64,000 bases of DNA, taken from positions 196,894 to 260,893 of the forward strand of contig NMRA01000357.1 in NCBI GenBank assembly GCA_002633005.1, given 5' to 3'. Shown here piece after piece: positions 38,301 to 50,300 of the stretch. The translations under genes were made by a program, and so were the position numbers. This DNA comes from Phoronis australis (lineage: Eukaryota; Phoronida; Phoronidae). Within the stretch, counting starts at the first letter, position 1. Each line of letters starts with the position of its first letter. The notes beneath the pieces were generated by a model that was given only the letters and a program-made list of their open reading frames with translations, was not told where the DNA came from and did not search any database.

Positions 38301-41300
38301 AATGTCTCAATGTTTCAACTATCAGTTTCTGAAATACATGCTGGTATTTTTGTGCTACAGATATCATGTAAGGCCAGGTACTTCAAAAATGGGCTGTACA
38401 GTCAGTGGCGACAAAGCAATAGCATGCTTCTGGGTATTGAGGTGAGTTGTGAAGTCTTCTGGGTGCTGAGGTGAATTGTGAAGTAAAGTCAACGCGTAGA
38501 GTCATTGAAGCATGCTTATGCAGCACAGATGACTACAAGTAATTTGAGTAGCTCGTTACCTGTCTCTGTGAGTAGTGTGAGATGAAGAATGTATACTTAG
38601 CTCTAATTGCATGTGGGGTGACAACACCAGTGACGGATCCAGGATTTTGAGTTTGGGGGCAGGCCAGAGTATAATCCAGGATTTTTCCCGACAGACATTC
38701 GCACCTCAAGAACTGCCAAATGAAATTTGGGAAAATTTTAGAGGGCATGGCCCCCTTGGCCCCCCTCTAAGTCCGCCACTGAACGCGACAATTATTTCTA
38801 CCCAAATTAAGACTGCTTAGCATTATAAGTTACTTCTGCTTTGTGCTTTTTAAAGTGTTTGTTTCGACAGGTTGTAAATCACCCTGACCATCTACTTGAG
38901 GTAGACGAGAATGATGAAATCGAGATTAAACTCAAAATGCACGCACCCTATCTGGGAGAAAAACCGTTGGATATTCGTGCTTATATACCTGGAGAAGCTC
39001 AAGATGGTGCTCATTGTTCAACTGGAGAAAGGATACCAAAAGTTGTTTTTGCGAATCGCTGCGGCACTCAGATCACTAAATATAATTGGAATGACCTGCA
39101 CACTATCAGAGTTCGAGCTGCCGTTGATGGCAAAATCGAACAGGTTTGTCATCCGTTACGTTAAGTATGCTGATAGGATTCAACTTTTTCTCATCTCTAT
39201 AGTATGTTTGTGTCCTTATGCAAAACCTACAAGAAATGACTTTTCTATCAATCTATAGTATCATGATTGCAAAATTTCAAGAGATAGTTCAACTCTCAGT
39301 CCATTGGCGTGTTTCGATACTTACTCGTTTCTCTTTTGATTGCTACAGGGCAACCGTGTTCTGCGTACTGTTATATTACGAACACCTGCCGAAGTTCACA
39401 GTCACAATGCCTGGGCAAATTATTACTTACCAGAAATTAAGGTACGTGCTCCTCAACAAGAGACCTACAGAACCAGTTTTCTCCATTCAAAAACAGGCAT
39501 CAGACTGGTTCACAGATTCGGGACTCCTGTGTTTGACTTTGCATGTAGAATCTAAAATCCTATGTTTGAACAAAACGTTGTGACCATTAATAGGGTGTTT
39601 TGCTCATTCTATCTGAAAATAGGGAAAATATACCCTTAAAGTAGAGGAAAGTAGCGCACCATATTCAGCAATCTTGGTTAATCTTTACATTTTGTAATTA
39701 TATCTTCGCTCCGAGATCTCTTAGAATATTAGTTTTCATGGATGCACTCACATGTTTGGAGCATGGAATTAAACACTATTGTTTCTAAAGCTCGATATAT
39801 AATTGCAACTACCTTCAGTACGAGCCCTAAATATATTCAAAGGAATCACAAGTGTGCTACCGGATTCAGAGTATCATTATAATTGCACATGACTCTTCAG
39901 TAACACGAAGCTTTTCAGGACCCAAAAGGGTTGCCAGTAGTTGTGGCGGGCAAGTATAGAGTTTTCCAAGTTGAAAAGGACACGCCTAGATACCAAATTT
40001 TCTGATTGTTATCTCTGTAAAGAGTCATGTCTGTCTTCTCAATTAAGCCGAGCAACGGCAACGAAGATGAACCATCGACAGAATGATTACGTTCAAAATC
40101 TCAGCAATGGGCGCCTTTTAGCCATACTGGGTGCTGGTGACGTAGCAGACCAGGAACTCAAGTACAGTACCATGCTACCTGTCTGACTCCCTCTACAACA
40201 AGGACAGGGATCTTCTGAACAAATGTTCAATCAGCAGGAAACAGAACGCCAGCTCTAAGGCCTAGGCTCTCAATTGGGAAGACGTGCTTTAAGGAATTTA
40301 TAGCAACTCTAGAGAAGGAAAACACTGCCTCCTTCTATACTCATGTCAAAGCGACGAGGATGAACTTCTTTTACCAAAAAAAAACGCCAAACTTTTGTAC
40401 AGGAGAAAGCGTTGAAGGAAGGCAGCCAACTGATTTCTTGGATATTCATTTCCTGTCAGAGCAGAGAATGTGATCTACAAGTTTTTCTTTCGCCACGTGA
40501 ATCAGCCATTCCCAGTAGCTCTCAGCGGCGGCGGAATGCCGCACGTCTGCCAGAAATTACAGCTACATGTAGCTGACATTTTTGAAGCCAAGGTCACACT
40601 GCCTAATTCAGAACCTGTGATTGATGCCATCATAACCCATAACCCTCACAATAATAAAGACACAGTAGTCAGAAGCATATTCTTAGAATTATTGGTCTAT
40701 CTCCTTTCAGAAAATATATACTTTAAGTGGTTCACAAAACTTAGTTTTTCGATATTTGACATAGAGTTGATGTCATTTATGATGGTCCTAGATAACCTTG
40801 AAGTGTTCAGTGTTTGTAATTTCCTTTCAGATTCTTATAAAAGACAAAGATAAACGAGTTGCCGTATGCAGAAGTACTAACGACCCCCATATGACAACGT
40901 TTGATGGCAGGTAGGTGGACAGACAGTGCTAGTTTCACTATTGCATTTTGCAGTTAATAGAATTCAGGTCGGTTCACTTTTTTCCTTTTCACCAAGTGAA
41001 ACAGCCTTTCCTTTAGCTTATTGCAAAACTGATTGGAGTGTTGCTCTTGCCTACGATATTGTGGAAACAGGTAAAAATGTGGTCTCAAAATTTTAATCTT
41101 TGTAGCACGTTTTAGTTTGCATGTAACGTGTTCTTTGATATGCACCCCCTTCTTCAAATACAACAAACAACAGGTAGAAAAATTGGCACAGAAAACAATT
41201 AAACGTCCGTTTCGTGTTGCAGGAGTTACGAGCTTCAAAAGGAAGGCGAGTTTGTGTTGTATAGACACGTAAAAGAGCCTCTGGAGGTAAGCCAATCGCA

Positions 41301-44300
41301 ACCGACCTACCGATATTCAAATGAAATATTTAAACCACTTAAGTTTAAATCTAATTACAACTGGCTAAATTTAACTACGACTGACATTATAATCATCACG
41401 AAATGCGTAGAATCTATGAGAAATTGATTCTTTAATCCTATAGTCTTTTTGTATCACCTCCGCACGTTTCGCATTGTATGCCATTCGCGAGACGCTTGCC
41501 CGGAGAAATTTTGGCTTATTCAATTGAGGTAACTTCCATATTTGCGTCTTTCTCACACAATTTAACATTTCAGCTTCGCCAACTATTTATCGGCGGCCAT
41601 TGTGTCGGTGTACACATACGCGAGTGAGGTCAAGAGTTAACACGCCAAACACTAGTCTTTCTCCTACGCAATTTTACGTGATCTCGCAAGAGACTAGAGC
41701 TATGAAGCACATCCCAGATATACAAAAGTAGTCACCCTTCTCAACAGAATTGTTTCTGGCCTTATGGTTTATTGTTACTTTGAAAGGTACACGCTCAATA
41801 CAAAAGCTGCAGCCAAAATGGCGCCCCCTACTGCAACTGCGCTGTTGGAATCCTCGCGGCAGGTGACATCATTACGTTTGACAAGTGTGGACGCGGCGTG
41901 ATTGACATCAGTTCGTGGCGGTCGTCTAACAGGCTGCGTGTCGCTGTGCGTGGCTCGTGCAACAAACTGCGAGGAACCCGAATCCTTCAGGAAAATGGTG
42001 GAAAACGATATAAGGTATGCAAAGCCGCTGACAATTTCCTTTGTATATTCGTATGCAGTTTTGTTGGTCCAACAAAACCTTATGTACATGTAGGTCTAAC
42101 TGAGATAAAATAATCACCTTTATTACTAAGGGACAAATTCCTTAAATAGTTATTAGTTATCAATAATTGACCCATTAAACTATAGGTTTTTGAAATCATT
42201 GAGGACAGTAACAAAATATTACTACAGTGAATGCACACAAAATGATGCTCAAGTGTTCATTATCTGACTGACTTTTTTCAAGAAACTCTCTTGACGGAAT
42301 CGCATTGTTACTGTAATGACATCAACGTGGAGAAGGGCTTCAACGAATTTTTCGTCATATACGTAAATCATGCAATGATGCTCGTAAAATTTTGCTAGAT
42401 CCTGGTTTTGTGAGTATTTATACATGTACTCGATAGCTTCCATCGGACATCTCAAGTTCCGTATTACCTTTCTAGGGTGCAAAAGGCGTTCGGTTGTAAT
42501 TTTAGCATAATCATACCTCATGATATTCTATGTGAATTCATGAGATCTTCGAAAACTCGGCAAATAAAACACGACTGAACCGTTTTTAAAGAAATTCGAA
42601 AATGTGCCATTCAACAGTGTGAGGCGTGTATTGACCTCTATTCATGCAAAGACGATGCCGAGTTTGATTATTCCAAAGATCGGACATACCAGTAGACCCC
42701 TGATGAACGTTTCCCGTTTTAAGAAAAACATTCTTGCACTTGCCATTTTCCCTCGAGCTGGCGTGAGGATCTACAACTCGAAATCGGCTAGATGTGCTGT
42801 GTATGTTTGCACCAATTGTGAGTCTTAAGTGTACGAAATTAACGTGCCTTTGTCCCTTAGGTCCAACTACACACTGGTACTTCCGTTATTATCGAAGACT
42901 CTTGGAGCTCCTTCATAAATTTATACGTTGAAGCCTCTCTTAGAGATTGGGAACTGACGGAGGGACTCTGCGGACGTTATGATAATGACTTTTCAAACGA
43001 CCTAATTCCAAAAGGATCTCATAGCCTGCCGTTGAGTTATGGACGTGGACGGTACGGGAACCCTATGCACCCAAACGAGTTTACGGAGAGCTGGAGGTGA
43101 ATATTGAAGTTAAATTGAAATTCTTATTCGAATGACACAATGTAGTGGATTGTTAATCAACGAAAAAACGAAAAAGCACTTGCACTCCTGAACGCATCTT
43201 GGCCAAACGGGTTGACCAATCATTCCAAAACTCTGTTGCTTATTGGAGTTTTTAGGTTATAATCAAAAAGATTTGTTTGACTGATATAATTTGAAGTGTG
43301 AAACCATGAGTCTGTTTCACGCAAAGTGACTGAAGATATACGTCAGAAATGTGGTCATTTAATCTCACTTCAGCAAAATCTATGCCAACATATCCAAAGC
43401 TGCAGGATATTTAAATAATTTGTGAAATTTTTTAAAGATGTGAGAAAGTAACAATGACACAGAAAAAAAAAGAAATAACGACGGGGGAGAGTATTGAGTG
43501 ATTTTTGATGAAACAGGCCCGAAATGTGTACATGGTCCAGTCTCAGTAAGAAGTAAGTAAAAGCATGAACGTTTTGAGACATTCATGAGGTAAAAAAAAT
43601 ACAGAAAATACTGGAAATTGTTTACTTGAATTAGCAACGTTGCGTCCGTCCATTACGGATTTCAGCTAGGCTAGTGTAACTATCGTTCTGTCCAATATGA
43701 AGCGTTTTGACAAAACGACAAGGCATCGAGGTCAAGACACTATCCCATGTGTGTGGCAGCGGGAACCTTAATCCAGCTTGTTTATTCAGAGTGGGGCGCG
43801 CGATGTACGCGTGGAGAGCTTCTATGACATCGCTTCTTAGCCAATCTTCCTCACAGTCTAGGATAGTGACATCGTCAGAGTTTGACCCTAACATCAAGTT
43901 CACCGAGGAACCATGCAGAGACAGAAAGAAGCTACCTTTTTTAGACTGTTTAGTCTCCGTCAAACAGGACAGATCGTTTGACACGAAAGTACCGTAAGAG
44001 TACTCAACGTGATCACTATCTGCAATTTGACTTAAAAATGCTCTCATCCACAAGCTGGCTGGGTGTGATACGCGCTTTGAACCACAGAACCAACACCGTC
44101 ATGGGTAATCCCTCGGACATACCCGAGGAACTGAATTACAACAAGGAGGACCTCAGCAAATGCAGTGACCTGCTTTGGTCGTTTACCAAAGCGGAAAGAT
44201 CAGAGAGGAGAAGGGTCGACACACAGACGACCAGCGCTGGGGATAGCCCTAATTGTGTGGTGATTACCTACGTTCAGGGACTGTCAAAACACCTGAAGAG

Positions 44301-47300
44301 GACATTTTTACTGTTTGAGATTTCTACCACGCACAAACCATCTGATTATGTCCGCAGCCAACTGGTTAATGTCAAGTACAATGCTACTAAACGTAATAAA
44401 TCATGGGTAGTCTATGGTTTTCAATGAAAGGACCCCAGTGCTCAGACAGCAATGTAGGTGAAACGAAACTGTCGTTTAAGTGCCTATGTCACAACGTCGT
44501 CACCCTAGTTACGGGACACACATAACTCGGCTGTTTTTAATCACTTTTGCGCCACCGGACAAGATTTTAATACTGATGACGTGACTATCCTAGACCATGG
44601 GGAAGGTTGTTTCAGAAGGGATGCGAAAGAAACTCTCCACGAGCGCATTGAGCGCCCCTCTGTACTGAAATAAAGAAGGTGGATTAAAGGCGAAGGCAAC
44701 CTTTTCAGTGTCATTTTAGTAAAAATAAGTTTCGTCGATTATTTCAGACATATTTTTCAGTTAACTACAACTTCTCGTAATATATTTCATTACTCGTCCC
44801 CTACTCCGGAAGTGACGTTTAGGAAGTCAAGAATTACGCGCCAATTTGGTTCTGCGTTCGAGTTTACCGTGGAGATCTGTACTACTGTTGTTTTTGTACC
44901 GTTTTTCTAAAATTGTCGTCACTACTTCCCATTTATGAATAGTCTACGAGAAGCTAGATTGTTAGAGAACTCAATTACTTTAGGGATTGTTTAGTTTGTA
45001 GTAACCTGAAAATGGCTGAAGTCAGCGGCCCATATCACAGTGACCGTAATGACGTGACATGGGCTGCGCAGCGCGGAAAAAGTGGGGAGAGGGCTATAGC
45101 CCCCACCCCCTGTGGTGTGCCGCCCGTGCGTGAGTGACGGAGACATTATCCATACCAGTGGTGACGAGGAATTTTTTTACGGACAATCAGTGGGCGGGTA
45201 TATGATTGAGCCCGAGTACAATGTGGCGGATTATGCACAAGCACAGGCAGCTGTTGAGAGGAATACGGCAGAGACGGGGGACAGGCGTGGTGGTACGTCT
45301 TGGTGCAAATGCACGGTGTGCACTGTTATGCCAACCTCAAAGGAATGGCTAAGCTGTTCTCACTTGACGGTGACCTGAGCATCCTAACTGCTTTCATTTC
45401 GATATGTGACTCCCTCGCCACACGTACGGACACCTGGCGCCTTCTAAATAGCGCCAATGCTTTAGACAAGTCCACACAAAACTTGGCTCACCGGCCTGTT
45501 CACTGGACGACGAACTGTTCTCATCACGGGCTGTCGAACTGGGCCTGTATTCACTCCGACTACTCGACATTACTGCAGGGCTGCTTTCAGGCTCTGGGTT
45601 AGACACAACAACACAGGGAGAATCACTGCTATTTAACCTGAATTGCGCGCTCTGGGGAACGTTTGGAGGCAGGGTGACAGTAGATGAAGTGGCGCCAGTC
45701 ATTGAAGTGGCCACAGCTCGCAAAGCTTTTCGCTTCTGATGGGGCACTGCTGGGAATCAACAGCGACGGTATGGCACTCTTCTTCAAGGGTTGTTTTGTA
45801 GGGACCTTCCTCAATTCGGCGTACATATATCAATCGTAATCCGACGGAAGAAAATTCTTCCCACACACTCGGTAATTCTCCCCTGCTTTGTACGTTGCAT
45901 GGACGAGTAACGCTGCGTTCTTTTCACGAACGAGCCTAGTACGGCGAAGTGTGTCATCTTTCGGAAAGCGAAGTAATGGTACACCCAGTCTGCGGGTGAG
46001 ACGATAATGAGTAAACAAAAGCAAACGCCGACCGAACTTATCCCAACTGAGATAAAACAATTACTGACTCGACAGCTCACAAAGTCAGACTACATGAAAA
46101 GAAATGGCGCGAAATTGTTGACTCCCAAAACGTCACTTCCGGAGTAGGGAACGAGAACGTATTTAAATTACAAAAAGCTGTAATTAACTGAAAAACATAT
46201 CTGGAATAATAAACGAGCCATATTTTTACTGAAAATGGCATGAAAAAGGTTGCCTTTGCCTTTAAGGTTTCAACTGTCACGCATATGGGATAGTTTCCTG
46301 ACCTCGATGCTGTGTCGGGCAGAACGATGGTAACACCACTGGCCAAGCTGAAGTCCGTGAGCGACGGACGCAACATGGCTAACTCAAGTGAGCAAATTCC
46401 AGTATTTAACTTGAGACTTTTTAATTCTTTAATTTAATACGAAGTAAGTGGTGATTACCCTGCATTGGTCATCTTCTAGGTGTTGCAAGGTTGGTTAAAT
46501 CGTGTGTATGTTTGGAAACGGTTGCAGATTGAAAAAGGAAGAAAGCATACTTCACTGGAATTCGAGTTCATTTAAACATGACAAGCGTCTGTTGGATTTC
46601 GGCGGTCACGTGTACTGCAACTGTGATGCAGAGGGGGTTCTCGACATCGTTGCAAAGTGCTCGATTGGAGGTGATGCCCCAAAGTGCAACCCAAGAGCAA
46701 ACCAACGGGATGTCTCGAGTAGTAGATTTGAGTCTTGCCGCAGGCGACGAGATACAAACGGGTTCGACCATTTAGACTTTCTAGATTACGAGGAAAGTGA
46801 CTACAACTTTGTCGCCCAACCACGCGCAGATGACGATTGGTCTTTCCCCACAACAACCAATGTAAGTAAGCAACTGTATATATGTACATGTGCCTCGATG
46901 TGACACCGTGGATAATTATGTGAAAAGTAATGTAAATGTATGAAATTTAAAGCTTTTATCCATGAACGATGGCCAATTATTTGGTTACACGAATTTTTGT
47001 TTCAGTCCCGTAGAAGACGCGCTGCGTTGACCACGTTCACTAACGAAACTGCTCAACAATACTGCCGTAATTACGTATTCAATACAGCCGCTGGCCAAAA
47101 ATGCACCGAGCTAAACATCGACACAGAAGTGCCGATAGCGGCATGTGTTCTGGATTTATTGGTATGTAATGACTTTCTTTATACTCTTAAATATGCAAGC
47201 GCTTTTAACAGTCTTATTCTACGGTGGTTATGAAAGAACATAAGCAATTGTTTCCTTACTCGACCGCCCGACTTAAAAGTCGTTCGCTCTACTTGTATCT

Positions 47301-50300
47301 TGGGCGCTCGAGTTATTTTATAAGACTAAACTTGAACATGGAAGCTGTCTAAAGGAATCTCTTATCCCCGACTCAGCCAAGTTGTAATATGCATTGACTT
47401 CGCTCAAAGACTCAATTACGTCGTGGAAGCGGCAGATGCAATTTATTCTTGTCAAGCTAGGGGTATACATACCAAAAATGCCAGAGTGTACCGGTACGCA
47501 AATAGAGACGTGAACACCAGCATGTCACAAGCGATAAAAGCACGCAATAATCGAGGAAATTCAAACCAGTCATACTTAGAAACAACGTGGGTGCACCTGT
47601 TACCTCGATACCTGTTAGTCCACTGCGTGACGTCCATTGGTTAAGAATAAATAAATTCTTATGTCCTGTTCAAGCCACCGTGATATCTTTGTAATGTGAC
47701 AATAAAAAGTGTCTGCTACTATAATAAGTAATTGTTGGAGTTTGTAAAGAGTTGTTACAATTCGTTTACAACAAAAGTTATCAAACTTTAGCGTTAAGTA
47801 AATTTATCCCGATGATGTTTTCAAAATTCATAGGAATATACTTTGTGTACATGAATTTTTAATTCACCTACATTTAGGCTACCAACGATCCTAATTGGGC
47901 ATCTGCTGCATTGGACGCTGTCAAACAACAATGCATGTCGGAGCTAGATAAAAACACCACACGCTGGGTCCCGAAAAATCCAGAATCAAACGTCACGGTT
48001 CCACCGCCGGATATAGAGGGCGTTATCTGCTTCAACGAATGCAATGAAAATGGCGTATGCATAAATGGTAGGTTTTTGACAAGACTTATCTGTAGGTGCA
48101 CACACGACTGGCAAAACTCTTCATGAGATGAAAGTATATAGTCGAACATAGTACATTAGAGTGAAACGGAAAAAATGACCAATCACGTGAGGCATATATG
48201 ACATCTTCCAAAATTAATCTGCCCCTAAGGGATTGTTCTAAAATCCCCTCTACCCACGACAACCTCGACCCCCAGCCCCCACGACCTGCAACCCCCTCGA
48301 CCCACCACCTGCCTGTGGCAATATTACTTCGCTGAATGACTTTCCCATGAGACTTACCTATACCCGAATCTGCTCTGGGTCAAGTCTGGTGGTTAAAAAA
48401 AAACAAAAAAAAAACAGAAAGTGGCATGAGAACATGATCTGAAATAGCGAATTGTGAGCGTGCTATCATTGTTACAGAAATGTTTCACGAGCAGCAATCA
48501 AAGGCCCAGTTATAATAAACTTATTTAAAGAGTACGTTAACGTAACAATGATGGATTATATTGTGTACCACGGAGATACTTCTTAGTTAAAAGTTTGTTG
48601 TTTTCAAACTGTATTTACTGAATGAATTACATATTCGTCGGTTTCTCGCACTCTCCTAAAAGTTTGAATCTGAAGCGCAGAAGAGACGACCACAGTTTAG
48701 TGGGAACGAACATTTGTAACGCTGGTAGGTCTTTGACTTTATTTGGTAGCGTTGTTTTTTCTTCTATTTTTGGCCTTCAAACTTGCCGAATCGACTCCCT
48801 TAATTGAAAAAAAAAACAAAAAATAACCAGGGAAAGGCCAGCCGAGCTCTTGGCCCGACTCGTTGATCTTGCAAGTCAGCGCTTGTTCTGTGTTCAGATC
48901 GTGTCAAACTTGTGCAGCATGGGTCGAGGGGTTGTGGCCGTGGGTCGAGGGTGTCGTGGGAGTCGTGGATCATGGGTCACGATGTTCGTGGGCTGTGGGG
49001 GTCGGGTGGGGGTTAGAACAATCCGCCTGTAGGTCTACTGGTTATATTTTTGTTCACATAGAATTGACGCTGCTCAAAACATCATTTACTAAATATTCAG
49101 GTTCGTGTGTCTGCGACGAAGACTTCGCAGGGCCTGATTGTTCCATAAATATGACAGCCGCACCGCTACTCTTCTACAGTCCAATGTGTGACCTGAAGTC
49201 GAGACCGTGCAAATCAAATCCCGTTATTGGAAACAATTTCTTGGAGAACGACAAGCTCACGTGCCATTTTTACCAGCAGAAGGTGATAATTCTAAGCAAG
49301 TGCTTTGAAATGGCTTTTAAACTTCACCTATCCTTCACGTAGGCTGTAATGCTCTTTTCTGTCACCTCTATTGCCCCGACCGATTCTATCGAACTCCTTT
49401 TCATTCTCGCTGTCGCTTCTTTTAGAGCTGCTGATGATGTGTGGTTCCCATACTGAGACTGATATTGCTTCCATTGAAATCAAATTACTTACGCCCATGC
49501 GCACTTAAAAGGTCTTTCCGAACGATGAAAAGGGTATCAAAATTCAGAGGGTTGTAAAACACAAAAAAAGCAAAGTGTACCAACAGGTTAAATCCCGATT
49601 GTAATACTGTTACTCCAAATAAGAGAGTCCTCTTGATAAAAATCATCATTGGGTCTTCTTTGAATAATCCGTAGTTTTACTTCACTTACAGATTGGCCCT
49701 AGTGGTTTGACGCCGCTCCACAACATAGGACTAAATAAAAGTGCTGCGTTTGAAAATTACGCGGAAGTCACTTGCCCACTACCGGAAGATGGGCAGGTAA
49801 TGTCAGATGACCCAGTTGCACCAATAGCGTACAAAGTGCACGTGAGCAATGACGGGATGCGACAGAGCAGATACGGCGTGCTGATCGTGTTCAACTCGGT
49901 TTGCTTCTCATGTGACATCAACAACACGACCTGCACAGAAAATGTGAGTAACACATATCATTTGCTTCTGTGAGATCTAAAATTACAGGCGTGAATGTAA
50001 TCGATTCAATTAAGCACGGTGCTCCATCGCCAGATATCTGTAACGTTGTTGATCCGCGAAGTGACGCTTAGCGCCATGACATATGCTCTCTCTATCCAGT
50101 CATAAGAGCGCCTGATAGTTAAAGGCCACGAACATCGGAAATGGTCAACATTTTCAATACATGTAAATGTTGTAAAATGATTTGCGCTTATGGCCGTTGT
50201 AAGCGCCATTTTGTGTTTCTTATCCCTTATGAAGACCAAACGTATGACAACGTACATGTATAAAACTACGGTGCCGTAATGTTGCCAAAGAAAGATTTAG

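Larger units (their letters stand above)
44688..46261. mobile_element. TTAA-flanked DNA transposon (Kolobok-like) with ~175-bp inverted repeats
   Basis: TTAA at 44684-44687 and 46262-46265 flank termini AGGCGAAGGCAACC and, inverted, GGTTGCCTTTGCCT. The inverted repeats continue about 175 bp, through TCCGGAAGTGACGTTT on the left. It interrupts Penelope-like coding exactly: dropping the insert and one TTAA restores the reading frame GLRFQL. It carries a minus-strand THAP remnant and a plus-strand P2X7-C-like remnant. TTAA targets plus a THAP domain suggest Kolobok, an inference. Confidence 0.82.
43637..46378 (+). mobile_element. Penelope-like retroelement composite (RT/GIY-YIG remnant with inverted end fragment)
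   Basis: Lies in intron 20. A minus-strand fragment (43637-about 43883) encodes [31 protein letters not shown] and [11 protein letters not shown]. From about 43883 the + strand encodes the RT tail ([39 protein letters not shown]), then [26 protein letters not shown], a GIY-YIG-like VVYGF...VGETK and [16 protein letters not shown]. Coding resumes after the TTAA element (44688-46261) with [16 protein letters not shown]. Both outer ends share GGACGGACGCAAC. Frameshifts and stops make it inactive. Confidence 0.8.

Noticed and set aside
39919..40005. Open frame after a good acceptor ([14 protein letters not shown]...)
   Set aside because: No donor keeps the frame, and exons 16 and 17 join directly in phase to give a sensible VWDE-to-VWD junction.
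43631..44053. Minus-strand 140-residue open frame as a host gene
   Set aside because: Its sequence matches the Penelope-like C-terminal tail encoded on the + strand next to it, so it is the inverted fragment.
46484..46527. Alternative acceptor for exon 21 at ttctag (46483)
   Set aside because: In the required phase it runs into TAA within a few codons; the gttgcag acceptor at 46527 keeps the frame open.
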